Shown: one piece after another, positions 35,484 through 44,923 of the stretch
Position numbering within the stretch: position 1 is the stretch's first letter
How the letters are laid out: every line of letters starts with the position of its first letter
NCBI GenBank assembly: GCA_002420185.1
Contig: DIHO01000017.1
Span: forward strand, 14,790 to 78,789
Length of the DNA: 64,000 bases
Direction: 5' to 3'
From: Opitutales bacterium UBA5694
GTDB lineage: Bacteria; Verrucomicrobiota; Verrucomicrobiia; Opitutales; Opitutaceae
Position numbers and translations under genes: made by a program
The notes under the pieces: generated by a model
Database searches by the model: none
Told to the model about the DNA's origin: nothing
The model's input: only the letters and a program-made list of their open reading frames with translations

Positions 35484-36881
35484 ATGAATTTCCTACCTCC
35501 CATTTTAAAATTTTCATTTTTCAATCTAATATTTTCGATATCCGCGATTGGCTTCGCTGCGAGCGGCATGCCAAATGTCCTGATTCTCCTCACCGACGAC
35601 CAGGGCACGCTTGATATGAACTGCTACGGGGCCAAAGATCTCAACACGCCCCATATGGACTCGCTCGCGGAAACGGGTGTTCGCTTCACTCAAGCCTATG
35701 CCCACACGGTTTGCTGTCCTTCGCGGGCTGCTTTGCTTACCGGCCGACACCCCAACCGAGGCGGAGTGCAGAGCTGGTTACAGGGCGACCGCAATGGAAG
35801 CGACGCCCACCTAGGCAACATGGATCCTTCAGAAACAACCCTCGCAGAGGTTCTGAAGGAAGCCGGCTACGAAACCGCACTTTTTGGCAAGTGGCATCTC
35901 GGAGCCAAGGTCGGTCACGGCCCATTAGACCAAGGCTTCGACCAATACTTTGGCCACCTCTCGGGCTTTATTGACAATTACACTCACTACTTCCTGCATG
36001 GTCAGGGGTATCACGATCTCTATGACGACAACGAGGAAATATTTCGAAGAAACGAGTATTTCCCGGACATGATAGTTGACGAAGCCGTTGAATACATCGG
36101 CAAAGACCGAGAAGCTCCCTTTTTCGCGACCGTGGCCTTCAACCTCCCCCACTACCCCGAACAGCCGCTTCAGGAACTCAAACAAGCCTATCCCGACCTC
36201 GAAATGCCCCGCAAGTCCTACGCCCGAGTCGTGGAAACCGTCGACCGCCAAATCGGTCGCCTCCTCCAGAAACTCGACGAAACTGATCAACGGGAAGACA
36301 CGATCATCATTTTCAGCAGCGACAATGGTCATTCCGAAGAAAATAACAGAGGCATCACCGTTGGCTACCACAATAGCGGGTACCCAATCGGCCACTACTA
36401 CTTGGCTCATGGCGGTGGCGGATATACGGGCAAATGGATCGGTCGTAAAGCGACGTTCTTGGAGGGTGGCGTACGCGTGCCTATGATCATCAGCTATGCC
36501 AAAGAGCTCCCTCAAGGAATCGCCCGCGACCAAGTGATCACAATTATGGACTGGATGCCCACCCTTTTGGATCTCATCGATCTGCCCGCTCCCCAACACC
36601 GTCTCGATGGGCATAGCCTGCTACCCATCATTAAAAACGCCAACGCTTCTTCCCCGCATTCCGTGCTACACTTCGACTGGAGAGAGGATTGGGCCGTGCG
36701 CAAGGGCGATTGGAAACTCATCGCCAAGAAAAACCGTCAAAGCGGCGAAATGGTTTATTCGCTTCACAACCTCGCCGACGCAAAACCAGAGGTAGCAGAC
36801 TACGCCAGCGAAAAACCCGAGCTCGTTGCCCACTTTAAAACGCTTCACGAATCTTGGGCCAAAGAGGTTAAGCCTAAGTAG
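35484..36881 (+). CDS. Secreted S1-family arylsulfatase
   Basis: Protein of 465 residues with signal peptide (PPILKFSFFNLIFSISAIG). Motifs: NVLILLTDDQGTLDMNCYG, VCCPSRAALLTGRHP with catalytic Cys77, LFGKWHLGAK, FFATVAFNLPHYPEQP, IIFSSDNGHSEENN, FLEGGVRVPMIISYA, and the tail VRKGDWKLIAKKN with LHNLADAKPE. Length and all motif spacings are normal for an S1 arylsulfatase acting on sulfated sugars; the subfamily was not fixed. The start codon is fused in frame with the tail of the preceding four-helix-bundle remnant, whose stops lie upstream, so the ATG at 35484 is the true start. It converges with the PIG-L operon about 95 bases away. Confidence 0.87.
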   Translation: MNFLPPILKFSFFNLIFSISAIGFAASGMPNVLILLTDDQGTLDMNCYGAKDLNTPHMDSLAETGVRFTQAYAHTVCCPSRAALLTGRHPNRGGVQSWLQGDRNGSDAHLGNMDPSETTLAEVLKEAGYETALFGKWHLGAKVGHGPLDQGFDQYFGHLSGFIDNYTHYFLHGQGYHDLYDDNEEIFRRNEYFPDMIVDEAVEYIGKDREAPFFATVAFNLPHYPEQPLQELKQAYPDLEMPRKSYARVVETVDRQIGRLLQKLDETDQREDTIIIFSSDNGHSEENNRGITVGYHNSGYPIGHYYLAHGGGGYTGKWIGRKATFLEGGVRVPMIISYAKELPQGIARDQVITIMDWMPTLLDLIDLPAPQHRLDGHSLLPIIKNANASSPHSVLHFDWREDWAVRKGDWKLIAKKNRQSGEMVYSLHNLADAKPEVADYASEKPELVAHFKTLHESWAKEVKPK

Positions 36882-36976
36882 CTACGAGCTAAAGAGGTGC
36901 ACGAAGCAGATAGCAAGCAGGCGATCTACAAGCACCCCACCAGTCAGTATTTTTGGTGGCACCCGAAGATAGCCCA

Positions 36977-37810
36977 TTACCGGGGAATCTGAAACAATCG
37001 CCGAATTGCATCTGCATCCATCTCGGCCCCATATTCACAGGCTTCAAAAGTCTCAACGTTGACAACAGCGACGCCTCGCCCGTCGCCATAGTAGCGCTTG
37101 AGGAAATCCCGGGCTTTTTCACTCGGGCGACTGAAGCTTCTCGCAAATCGCGAGAGGGCTTCTAACCGCCGTTCGGGGTCTGCTGGCGTTTCTATTCCAT
37201 GACGGTCAATCCAAGGTAGCCACTCGTAAAACTGTGACTCGTGACAATCCAGCATTCGTATCTTAGTATCCATGACCGAATCGATATCCACAGCTACATC
37301 GGGTTCAAACGGCGACGGCTTTTGAAAATCATCCGAAAAATAAGCGATAACTGGCGCTTTTTCAAGACGAGGTGTATCCGGACAGATATTCGGAACACCC
37401 ACTAAATAAGAGCAGTCCTGAACTAGTTGGGATGTGTAGCGATGATCAGGATGATAGTCGTTGGGGCGATGTGTGAGAATGAGGTCCGGCTGAAACTCGC
37501 GCATCAGTCTAAGCAACTCCCAGCGCTCCTCTAGTCCCGGAATGAGTTTTCCATCTGGGTTATCCAAGACCTGATACTCGATGCCCGCGACCTTGCCGGC
37601 CGCTTTTGCTTCCACCCTTCTACGATCCGCCAGCTCCTTACCCGATTGCTTATGGTGCCCCGCATCGCCATTGGTCACTGAGACAAATCGAACCGCGGAA
37701 CCCGTTTGGGCCCATAGAATCGCACACCCTCCCGCCTTTAGATCACAGTCATCCGGATGGGCACCGATGGCCAATACACGAGGTCTCTCTTCTGTATCGG
37801 TTTCACACAT
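36977..37810 (-). CDS. PIG-L/LmbE-family N-deacetylase
   Basis: Protein of 277 residues, cytoplasmic, with no signal peptide. The zinc-binding motif AHPDD (17-21) near the N-terminus is followed by SVTNGDAGHHK and ILTHRPNDYHPDHRYTS (His114, His120, Asp122, His123), the classical PIG-L/MshB-type layout. The family removes acetyl groups from N-acetylated amino sugars or their conjugates. It is the last gene of a minus-strand operon: frameshifted DUF1330 gene, acetylesterase (4-base overlap), then this gene 12 bases on. The neighbours suggest processing of acetylated sugars; the substrate is inferred only. Intact. Confidence 0.86.
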   Translation of the reverse strand: MCETDTEERPRVLAIGAHPDDCDLKAGGCAILWAQTGSAVRFVSVTNGDAGHHKQSGKELADRRRVEAKAAGKVAGIEYQVLDNPDGKLIPGLEERWELLRLMREFQPDLILTHRPNDYHPDHRYTSQLVQDCSYLVGVPNICPDTPRLEKAPVIAYFSDDFQKPSPFEPDVAVDIDSVMDTKIRMLDCHESQFYEWLPWIDRHGIETPADPERRLEALSRFARSFSRPSEKARDFLKRYYGDGRGVAVVNVETFEACEYGAEMDADAIRRLFQIPR

Positions 37811-37822
37811 ACTGGAGAAATT

Positions 37823-38623
37823 TTAATCTACCAATTTTAAATAGGCCTCGGCGTACCGCTTCCCGAAGATTCTGAGCGACCTCGTATCGAAGTGGACAAT
37901 GTCACTATTGGGAGTCAAACCGTCAGACGTCACGAACGCAACCTTCTCCATTCTCGTGGAAACCGCGATATGAGCGGCGTTGACCTGCTCTCTGTACTTA
38001 TCCCAAGGTTTCGCAGGAAACTGTCCCAGCTGACCGAGAACAATCGGAAGTTCAGGGGCGTTGAACTCTGTCCTAAACCTCTGGAACAAGTCTTGCAAAT
38101 TCTCCTCGTATGCCTCCGCGAGTCCTGGTTTCCCATCAGATTCCCCTTGATGCCAAAGAATGCCTTTCAATACCCCATTGTTCATCGCCACACGAGCTCG
38201 AGCGATCGCATCATCCCAAGGGTGGGATTTCGTTTGGCTGTGGTATCCGCCGGGTTTCCAAGTCGAGATGCCTGACCCTCCACAGGCTGCAGGTATCAAT
38301 CCGATTGTGACATTCGGATACTTCTCAGCGATTTCCTCCGCAAACGATGACGCCAATCCTACCCCCGCTACCTTTTTGTCGAAATGTATAGGGGCTACAG
38401 CCAGTCTCCATTTTCCGTCCTCGCCCAACGCCAAAACTCGCGGGTTAGGCAGCTTTTCGGGTTCTTCTATGATGCCCCGTCCGGCCATATTCGATTGGCC
38501 CGCGAGCAGAACCAAATAGAAATTTTCCTTATTAGGCAAGTCCACCGGTGTACTCGTCTCTCCTTCTACTGGAACTCCTAGGCTAAAGACGGAGCCCATG
38601 ATCCCGATAATCAAATTTTTCAT
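37823..38623 (-). CDS. SASA-family sialate O-acetylesterase-like carbohydrate esterase
   Basis: Protein of 266 residues with signal peptide (LIIGIMGSVFSLGVPVEG). Motifs of the SGNH/SASA esterase family: LLAGQSNMAG with nucleophile Ser44, PAACGGSGISTW, GILWHQGESD (157-163), and the catalytic pair in SDIVHFDTRS (Asp241, His244). It should release acetyl groups from sugars or polysaccharides outside the cytoplasm. Its ATG overlaps the stop of the upstream DUF1330 gene in an ATGA arrangement, indicating translational coupling, and a PIG-L deacetylase follows after 12 bases. The pairing of an O-acetylesterase and an N-deacetylase suits acetylated, sulfated glycans. Intact. Confidence 0.86.
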   Translation of the reverse strand: MKNLIIGIMGSVFSLGVPVEGETSTPVDLPNKENFYLVLLAGQSNMAGRGIIEEPEKLPNPRVLALGEDGKWRLAVAPIHFDKKVAGVGLASSFAEEIAEKYPNVTIGLIPAACGGSGISTWKPGGYHSQTKSHPWDDAIARARVAMNNGVLKGILWHQGESDGKPGLAEAYEENLQDLFQRFRTEFNAPELPIVLGQLGQFPAKPWDKYREQVNAAHIAVSTRMEKVAFVTSDGLTPNSDIVHFDTRSLRIFGKRYAEAYLKLVD

Positions 38624-38957
38624 GGGCCAAGAGATTTACTGGCTTTCAACGCACTACTCCAATCCTCATTCGCGGTGCTAACAATAGCATATAATTGCAC
38701 CGGTCCAGCCCGTTCACGCAAGCACTCTACCATTTGGTGCTCCTCCGATCGGTAAAACGGTTTCGCACCATCAATAGGCGGAAACTCGAGCACCGCCAAT
38801 CGAACCGTTTCCTTTTCACATTCCAACATATCTAACTCACCTCCGCGAACAATGCATGTCCTCCAAACCGATCGAATACTCGAGGCGTGCGGCGTATATT
38901 TTTTCCATACACAATGGAATCGCTGATATTTACACGAACCTTAATGTAGGCTAGCAT
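38620..38957 (-). pseudogene. DUF1330-family small protein with one frameshift
   Basis: From the ATG at 38957 the frame reads MLAYIKVRVNISDSIVYG to RVFDRFGGHALF, then ends at a TAG. Shifting by one base near 38855 continues VRGGELDMLE, RLAVLEFPPIDGAKPFYRSE and ends LKASKSLGP at 38620. Together this is a normal DUF1330 dimeric alpha-beta-barrel protein of about 110 residues: GGRFLVRGG and VILEFPSLEAARAWYNSPE are the usual family forms. The downstream part may still be translated from an internal ATG at 38829, keeping the coupling to the esterase. The single shift could also be a sequence error. Confidence 0.65.
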
Positions 38958-39046
38958 AAGTCCACTCTCATGAACTCAAGACGATTGATCAATCGCGAAC
39001 TGCCCTTCGCATTAAAAACTTAGAGTCTGCCTCTCTGAGCTCTCCC

Positions 39047-41773
39047 TCATTGAACGAGATAGGCAAGTAGGTCGGCCATCTCCTCCACCGATACGGAATG
39101 CTCAAACCCTTCCGGCATCAAAGAGCGGCCCACACCGGTCATGCTTTGAACGGCCGTTCTGGGAAAAGTCTTGGACTCGCCACCAGGCAAACGAAGAGTG
39201 ACACTCTGCCTGTTTTCGAAACCAATCATTCCAATGTACGCTTCCCCGTTTTTCATTCGAAATTGAAAAGCTTGATATTGAGGAGCCACCTCTTGGTTCG
39301 GGTCCAGGATATTTCCGAGAATCGACGCTTTCCCGGCCGATTTAAACGAAGCGACAGGGGGCCCAAACCCCAGCCTATCTCCATCAAGCCCTTGGTGGCA
39401 AAGCACGCAGGCCTTTTCGAAGGCCGCTTTCCCCTTCATCAGGTCACCTGAAATATCCAATGCCGGCTGATAACGAGCAACGACATCGGATCGGGACTCG
39501 ACCTTAGGGAGCACTTCCAATGCCCGGGACACTACTTTTTCATCCGGATGCTGACGCAGTTTTCGCAAAGCTTCCGCTGGTATTTGCCCGAGCGATACCT
39601 GCTTCGATGCAATCGCTTCAAGAAATCGGGTCGCGTCTTCCCCATTCTCAGTGAAACGCACTGCCGCGGTTCGAAAAGCTTCTTTTGGAAGGCGCTCAAT
39701 ATGCTCCAATAAAAACGCTGTATCCGCAATTCCCTTCGCCGCTTGAACGACTAGCTCTTTAGGCGATCTATTGCTGGATATTAGGCTCTTACGAAGCGGT
39801 TCACTCGAAGAGCCACCCGCCAATTCCAAGAAACGAAGACCGACCAATCGCGAAGCCATATCGGATTCTTCACTGGCAGCAATCAACTCCGCCTGGGAAA
39901 AAAGGATGCGAAGACCCTTTTGATCCTTAACCGCCTCCCAACTCAACCCGCTGTAAGCCAGCCCATCTTTCAACGCGACAACCTGTTCTAACTGCTGAGT
40001 TGAGAATCTTCTTTCGGCCAATTGCTCGACCGCGAACCCAACAAGGGCCCGATCTCCCGTCCGTCCCGTAAGTCTTGCTAATTCGAGCATGAATCCAGGC
40101 GACCCATCAATATCATTACGTTTCCACGCTTCCTTGATATCCTCGATCTCTTGCAACGAATTAAGAAGCGTCGCTTCCAGCCAGGGATCCCCGTCCCAAT
40201 GAGGAAAACGGGAAAGGAGGGAACTCTCACTGCTCAGTAGGGCGGGAAAAGGAGCAAGGATGGCTTTGGCAGGGAGCGGTCTATCCCGCTCAAATAGCAA
40301 ACGACGGGAAGTCGTCTGATGCCAGTCGTCACTTGAATTCTGAGCAAGCTCAATGAGTGTGACATCGGAGGCCTCTGACAATCGAGGGACAGAAGGGCGC
40401 TGAAATTTTTCTGGCTCAATTCGGTAGATGCGTCCGCGATCGTTTCCACTGTTTAAATCGAGGTGCTGCTTTATTCCTGGTGGCAGTGACCAGGGATGCT
40501 CAATCGTCTCGCGGTACATGTCACAAATGTAAAGGCACCCATCAGGGCCAGTTGCGAAGCTGGCTGGCCGAAACCAATTGTCGCTACTACGCAGAAATTC
40601 AGTTTCTTGCTCGTCATCCGGGCGGGTAGCCAAGGGTTGGACCCAATCGGGATCTTGCCGAAGGAGTTTTCGATGCACCAAATTGCTGCCGACGTCGCCA
40701 ACAAAGAAATTGTTCTGAAAACCCTCTCCCAAAGCATCCCCCCAATAGGAGTGAATACCGCTGGCCGAGGTAAAGTAGCCAGAAACACGACCGCCTCCTT
40801 CGATCATCCCTCTCACGACACCAGAAACGCGCCATCGCGTCCGCACCACGCGCCAGGGCTCGTCATAACTGATTCGAAAGACGGGCGCCGCCGAACCGTC
40901 TTCAGGAATACTCACAAGCGGATCGGGCAATTCGTAATAAGGATTCAACCTAACTTGATTCCGTTCATAAGCTACCCAAAGAACGTGTCTCGAATTGCTG
41001 CATACATACCTTCGACCCATAGAATCAAAAGTCATTCCGTACTGGGCCGTGCCACTCTCCGCCCTGAAATCGAGTGTTTCAGGATCGAAAGAAAAATCTG
41101 CGCCGCGAATAGGAACCGTTTCAAATGAAGGATCGTCCGGTCGCGTCACATTCCCTCCACTCGACGCGGTCGCACCCCAAATACGATTATCAGGACCCCA
41201 CCGAAAGCTGTTGAACAGGGCCTGCATGTTAAGCCGCGAATCCTCAGGCCCAAAACCCGTAAAGACGACACGTTCTTCATCGCTAACGCCATCACCATCA
41301 TTATCCTTGAAGTAGCTCAGATCCGGAGTCGCTCCCACAAAAACGCCTCCCTTGTAACAAACAATTCCGGTTGGCCATTGCAGTTCGTCCTTGAATACAG
41401 AGGAGGTTTCGAATAGGCCGTCCCCATCCAAGTCTTTCAACAAACGGATACGCCCTATCCGGTCATCCCTCCGCTCTGAATAGCCGCGCATTTCGACCAC
41501 ATACAAAGCGCCGTTCGCATCGAAGGCCATGGCGATGGGATCTACGATGTCCGGTTCGTGGGCCACGAGTTTGACCTGAAAACCAGCTTTAATCTCAAAG
41601 GTATCCAGCACGTCTTCAGGCTCAACAGCCGGAATGCGTGGCATTTGAGCTTCGTCGATCTGCGGTTCCTGACCGAATACCCCTGTGCCAGTGCAAAGAA
41701 CCAAAAACCATCGGAAAAAGTGCCCTAGCACACCGTAATTAGACCGGCCATTGAAGATGAGGTTTCTACGCAT
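39047..41773 (-). CDS. PVC-type membrane-bound dehydrogenase with C-terminal heme c domain
   Basis: Protein of 908 residues from the ATG at 41773; an in-frame start ten codons upstream would overlap the divergent gene. Signal peptide FFRWFLVLCTGTGVFG. An N-terminal propeller of the putative membrane-bound dehydrogenase family follows: IKAGFQVKLVAHEPDIVDPI, AMAFDANGALYVVEMRGYSE, RIRLLKDLDGDGLFE, WPTGIVCYKGGVFVGATPD and GRRYVCSNSRHVLWVAYE. HEAT-like repeats fill about 480-770. A C-terminal PVC-type heme-binding domain has CVLCH (789-793) and GPPVASF with NILDPNQEVAPQY. It should pass electrons from sugar oxidation to the respiratory chain in the periplasm. Divergent from an amidohydrolase pseudogene with only about 9 bases between starts. 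Confidence 0.85.
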   Translation of the reverse strand: MRRNLIFNGRSNYGVLGHFFRWFLVLCTGTGVFGQEPQIDEAQMPRIPAVEPEDVLDTFEIKAGFQVKLVAHEPDIVDPIAMAFDANGALYVVEMRGYSERRDDRIGRIRLLKDLDGDGLFETSSVFKDELQWPTGIVCYKGGVFVGATPDLSYFKDNDGDGVSDEERVVFTGFGPEDSRLNMQALFNSFRWGPDNRIWGATASSGGNVTRPDDPSFETVPIRGADFSFDPETLDFRAESGTAQYGMTFDSMGRRYVCSNSRHVLWVAYERNQVRLNPYYELPDPLVSIPEDGSAAPVFRISYDEPWRVVRTRWRVSGVVRGMIEGGGRVSGYFTSASGIHSYWGDALGEGFQNNFFVGDVGSNLVHRKLLRQDPDWVQPLATRPDDEQETEFLRSSDNWFRPASFATGPDGCLYICDMYRETIEHPWSLPPGIKQHLDLNSGNDRGRIYRIEPEKFQRPSVPRLSEASDVTLIELAQNSSDDWHQTTSRRLLFERDRPLPAKAILAPFPALLSSESSLLSRFPHWDGDPWLEATLLNSLQEIEDIKEAWKRNDIDGSPGFMLELARLTGRTGDRALVGFAVEQLAERRFSTQQLEQVVALKDGLAYSGLSWEAVKDQKGLRILFSQAELIAASEESDMASRLVGLRFLELAGGSSSEPLRKSLISSNRSPKELVVQAAKGIADTAFLLEHIERLPKEAFRTAAVRFTENGEDATRFLEAIASKQVSLGQIPAEALRKLRQHPDEKVVSRALEVLPKVESRSDVVARYQPALDISGDLMKGKAAFEKACVLCHQGLDGDRLGFGPPVASFKSAGKASILGNILDPNQEVAPQYQAFQFRMKNGEAYIGMIGFENRQSVTLRLPGGESKTFPRTAVQSMTGVGRSLMPEGFEHSVSVEEMADLLAYLVQ

Positions 41774-41782
41774 GAATCCACT

Positions 41783-42709
41783 ATGCTTATGGATCGGAGA
41801 CAATTTGCAATCACTTCTGCATATGGATTAGCCGGTTTGATGGGAGCCTATCGGCCAAAGGAAGAAGTAATCGATATCCATCAGCACTTGGCCTATTCTG
41901 GCCGGAGCTATGAAGATTTTCTCAAGCATCAGGATACCATGGCATCACTCGCAGTGTTCTGCTTCCTTCCGCTTCCTATTTGAAAATGTTCTCCACCCAT
42001 ATGGGAGACTCCAATGGTCTCGAGGTACGAGTGTCCGTTACCGAGGCGGCTGGCAATATAACCGAACGCTTTCCTAATAAATTTGTTTTCTTCTGTAACG
42101 AGATTCCGGACCTCAAAGGGCCCACGCAAAAAATGGAGTCATGGCTGAAAAAAGGAGCAGCAGGCATCGGCGAGCTAAAATTCAACCTCCCTAGCGACTC
42201 ATCCCTTTGGTGCCACTATTCTAATTGGCCAAAGAGTACCGAGTACCAATTCTTATTCACTTCCAGTACAAGATATATACCATGGGTTTGAGTGATTCTA
42301 TAAGGTGATTGAACGCTTCCCGGAAGTGAATTTCATCGGGCACGCTCAAACTTGGTGGGGCAATATTGATGCCAATCACGATCATTCGATTATGTATCCA
42401 AAAGGCAAAGTCACTCCTGGTGGCTTAACCGATCGCCATTTGGCTGACTACCCCAATATGTACGTCGACCTTTCAGCAGGCTCAGGGTGCAATGCCCTGT
42501 ACCGGGACCCGGAACACGCGATCGAATTCATCGAAAGACATCAGGATGAAATATGCTTAGGTAGGGATTGCCCAGAAAGTGCAGGCATGGGAGACGACTG
42601 CTCTGGATCGCAACAAATCGCCAATGTGAGACAATTTTCTCTTGGCCCCAAAGTGGCCACTAAAATCCTGTCCAAAAATGCTCGTCGCACTGTTCGGTTT
42701 CCTTCATAG
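41783..42709 (+). pseudogene. Amidohydrolase (amidohydro_2, TIM-barrel) pseudogene
   Basis: Three frames must be joined. The first has a Tat-like start (MDRRQFAITSAYGLAGLMG) and the metal motif EEVIDIHQHLAYSGRSYEDF. A one-base loss near 41940 leads to GITRSVLLPSASYL and FSTHMGDSNGLEVR, then KFVFFCNEIPDLKGP, KGAAGIGELKFNLP. Another shift near 42250-42300 leads to VIERFPEVNFIGHAQTWWG, ADYPNMYVDLSAGSGCNAL and the metal-site region ERHQDEICLGRDCPE. The C-terminus, VATKILSKNARR, is the usual closing LaxNaxRlf helix. Without repair it cannot be functional. Members of this family in PVC bacteria hydrolyse lactone or amide bonds of small carbohydrates. Confidence 0.72.
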
Positions 42710-42835
42710 CCAACCCGAACCCCTGCCCATTGGGTACTGTTAATATCCCTTCAGACTCTTTTGGCTCTCAACACCAAATTTGGTCCGCTTAACCGTTGAA
42801 TCCTCCGTCCTATTTCTCCCATTGGGTCGAGGTAA

Positions 42836-43126
42836 AACGATTATAGGCATGGAACCTTTGAACTGGCGTATGATTGCAAGCTTGTCGTCACTCAAGGTGT
42901 AATCATCCGAGAAACACGTTCAAAAGGGTCCGACAAATCTCCTCTGCTTGCAGTAAATTTTTCTAATGCGATTCATCACCTTTATGATCCCAACAACTGT
43001 TCCATGGATGCAATCTGGTCGGGTAGTTTAGCCAAGGTAAACGAAAATGTTCCCATACCCAGTTTCGCCACGATCCTTAGCGAGCGGGATATGGAAAAGC
43101 TTATAGAGTACTTAGAAAGCCCCTAA
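42836..43126 (+). pseudogene. Unassigned remnant ending in a PVC heme/c-type protein-like motif
   Basis: The frame is open after a TAA and has no start; 96 codons run to a TAA at 43124. Readable text: HGTFELAYDCKLVVTQGVI, LLAVNFSNAIHHLYDPNNCS, MDAIWSGSLAKV and a tail ending LIEYLESP. YDPNNCSMDAIWSG resembles the YDxxTCxLxxxWxG motif found in PVC heme-associated proteins, but the match is short. The rest of the gene is missing upstream. Family uncertain. Confidence 0.4.
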
Positions 43127-43271
43127 AATTACCAATTTAAAGAGGACCGCTATTTAATTAGTTCGCTAAATCCGATTACAGTACAACAATAACCTTTTCG
43201 AAGAAGAACCACCCAACTTAGTGACAAATCATTAATCTGGAGCTCGATTCCTCTCCCCTTCCCAGCACCTC

Positions 43272-44690
43272 ATGCACTCAACTAAAATCCTATTTTTTCT
43301 CTTAATTCTTGCACCCTCCTCTTTGCTCCTTGGTGCTAACCCCTCTACCCATATCATACTCGTCATGACCGACGACCAAGGCTGGGGGCAAATGGGCTAC
43401 ATGAACCATCCGGTTCTGAAAACGCCTCATCTCGATGCCATGGCCGCCAATGGCCTTCGATTCGAGCGATTCTACGCCGGAGCTCCCAACTGCTCCCCCA
43501 CTCGTTCTACTGTAATGACTGGACGCACCAACAACCGAAACGGTGTCGAAGATCATGGTTTTCCCCTTCGGCTTCAGGAGAAGACCCTTCCACAGGCCTT
43601 GCAAAAGGCGGGCTACACTACCGGACATTTTGGGAAATGGCACCTCAACGGTTTTCGCGGCCCCGGGGCGCCCATACTGGGTTCGGATCCGAGGAGTCCT
43701 GGCGCTTTTGGTTTTGACGAATGGCTCTCCGTATCCAATTTCTTCGACCGAGATCCCATCATGAGCCGCCAAGGCACGTTCGAAGAATTCGAAGGCGACT
43801 CCTCTGAAATCATCGTAGAAGAAGCTCTCGAGTTCATCGCTCGACAAACCATGGCGGACAAACCTTCCTTTACAGTCATTTGGTATGGCACGCCCCATTC
43901 GCCTTTTATGGCCAGCGAAAAGGACAATGCTCACTTTCCCAATCTTGAGGACGCGTCCCGGAACCACTACGGTGAGATGGTCGCCATGGATCGCAGTATT
44001 GGTACCCTGCGCGAAGGTCTCCGAGATTTGGATATCGAAAAAAACACGCTGCTCTGGTTTAATAGCGACAATGGGGGACTGGGGACAATCAAACCCGACA
44101 CGGTTGGCGGACTGCGCGGTTTTAAAAATACGGTATTTGAAGGGGGACTACGTGTACCTTGCGTCATCGAATGGCCCGCAGTTATTAAGCGGGCCCGTGT
44201 CACCAACCATCCTACAGCCACCATGGATATCTTTCCCACCATTGCCGAGATCGTGGGGCTACCAGAATCCAGCATGCTTCAACCCCAAGACGGAGTCAGC
44301 GTCAGGACTCTATTTGATAGTGAACCCGGTCCACGTACGAAACCGATAGGGTTTCGACACCTGAGAAAAGCGGCCTTCATCGACAACGATTACAAACTCG
44401 TCGCCCCTGATTTGGATAAGGACGTTTACCATCTATTCAACGTCGCGAAAGATCCGAAGGAGACCAACGACCTCTACCAAAAGGAGGCCTCAATCGCCCA
44501 GCGACTGCACAAGCAATTCGAGAAATGGAGCGAGTCTGTCCAATCAAGCTACGAGGGGAAAGACTATCCTGAGGAACGAGTCGACCCGGACCATCCCGGT
44601 AGGCGCGACTGGACCGTTTCCGAGGAATATGCTCCCTACATCGAAGGGTGGAAGAATCGACCAGAATTTGAGCCCTACCTAAAACCCTGA
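43272..44690 (+). CDS. Secreted S1-family sulfatase
   Basis: Protein of 472 residues with signal peptide (ILFFLLILAPSSLLLG). Motifs: HIILVMTDDQGWGQMGYMN, PNCSPTRSTVMTGRTNNRNG with catalytic Cys74, HFGKWHLNGFRGPG, VIWYGTPHSPFM, LWFNSDNGGLG, FEGGLRVPCVIEWP and the tail HLFNVAKDPKETNDLY. All metal and formylglycine residues are present and the length is normal. It probably removes sulfate from an exported or surface-bound glycan; the substrate is not predictable. It ends 175 bases before a strong hairpin. Intact, flanked on both sides by pseudogenes. Confidence 0.88.
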   Translation: MHSTKILFFLLILAPSSLLLGANPSTHIILVMTDDQGWGQMGYMNHPVLKTPHLDAMAANGLRFERFYAGAPNCSPTRSTVMTGRTNNRNGVEDHGFPLRLQEKTLPQALQKAGYTTGHFGKWHLNGFRGPGAPILGSDPRSPGAFGFDEWLSVSNFFDRDPIMSRQGTFEEFEGDSSEIIVEEALEFIARQTMADKPSFTVIWYGTPHSPFMASEKDNAHFPNLEDASRNHYGEMVAMDRSIGTLREGLRDLDIEKNTLLWFNSDNGGLGTIKPDTVGGLRGFKNTVFEGGLRVPCVIEWPAVIKRARVTNHPTATMDIFPTIAEIVGLPESSMLQPQDGVSVRTLFDSEPGPRTKPIGFRHLRKAAFIDNDYKLVAPDLDKDVYHLFNVAKDPKETNDLYQKEASIAQRLHKQFEKWSESVQSSYEGKDYPEERVDPDHPGRRDWTVSEEYAPYIEGWKNRPEFEPYLKP

Positions 44691-44865
44691 TGGCTCAGCG
44701 GTTGGCGTTGGCTCTGAGCTTTTAACTCAATCGCGACATAAGGTGGGCCATAAACACCTAATTTGACGACGAACTTGCTCCATTAGTGCGAACTATCGGT
44801 CCCATTATTCCGACTATTTCACTCTTTCTGAGGTGAGGATTTGATTCCATTCAAGAGTACAGTGT

Positions 44866-44899
44866 GTGGCGGATCGCTTACCCCTAAGCGATCCGCCAC
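44866..44899. terminator. Perfect 15-bp stem with 4-base loop (terminator-like)
   Basis: Arms 44866-44880 and 44885-44899 (GTGGCGGATCGCTTA and its reverse complement) enclose the loop CCCC. A T-rich stretch (CTTGTATTCTTTCT) follows on the plus strand. It lies 175 bases after the sulfatase stop at 44690 and is a strong candidate for a plus-strand factor-independent terminator. Confidence 0.7.
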
Positions 44900-44923
44900 C
44901 TTGTATTCTTTCTAACCCTATAA

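Noticed and set aside
35925..36614. Long minus-strand frame (229 codons) opposite a sulfatase
   Set aside because: It is the antisense shadow of an intact sulfatase with full motifs on the plus strand.
43302..43967. 221-codon minus-strand frame opposite a sulfatase
   Set aside because: Antisense shadow of the intact sulfatase gene.
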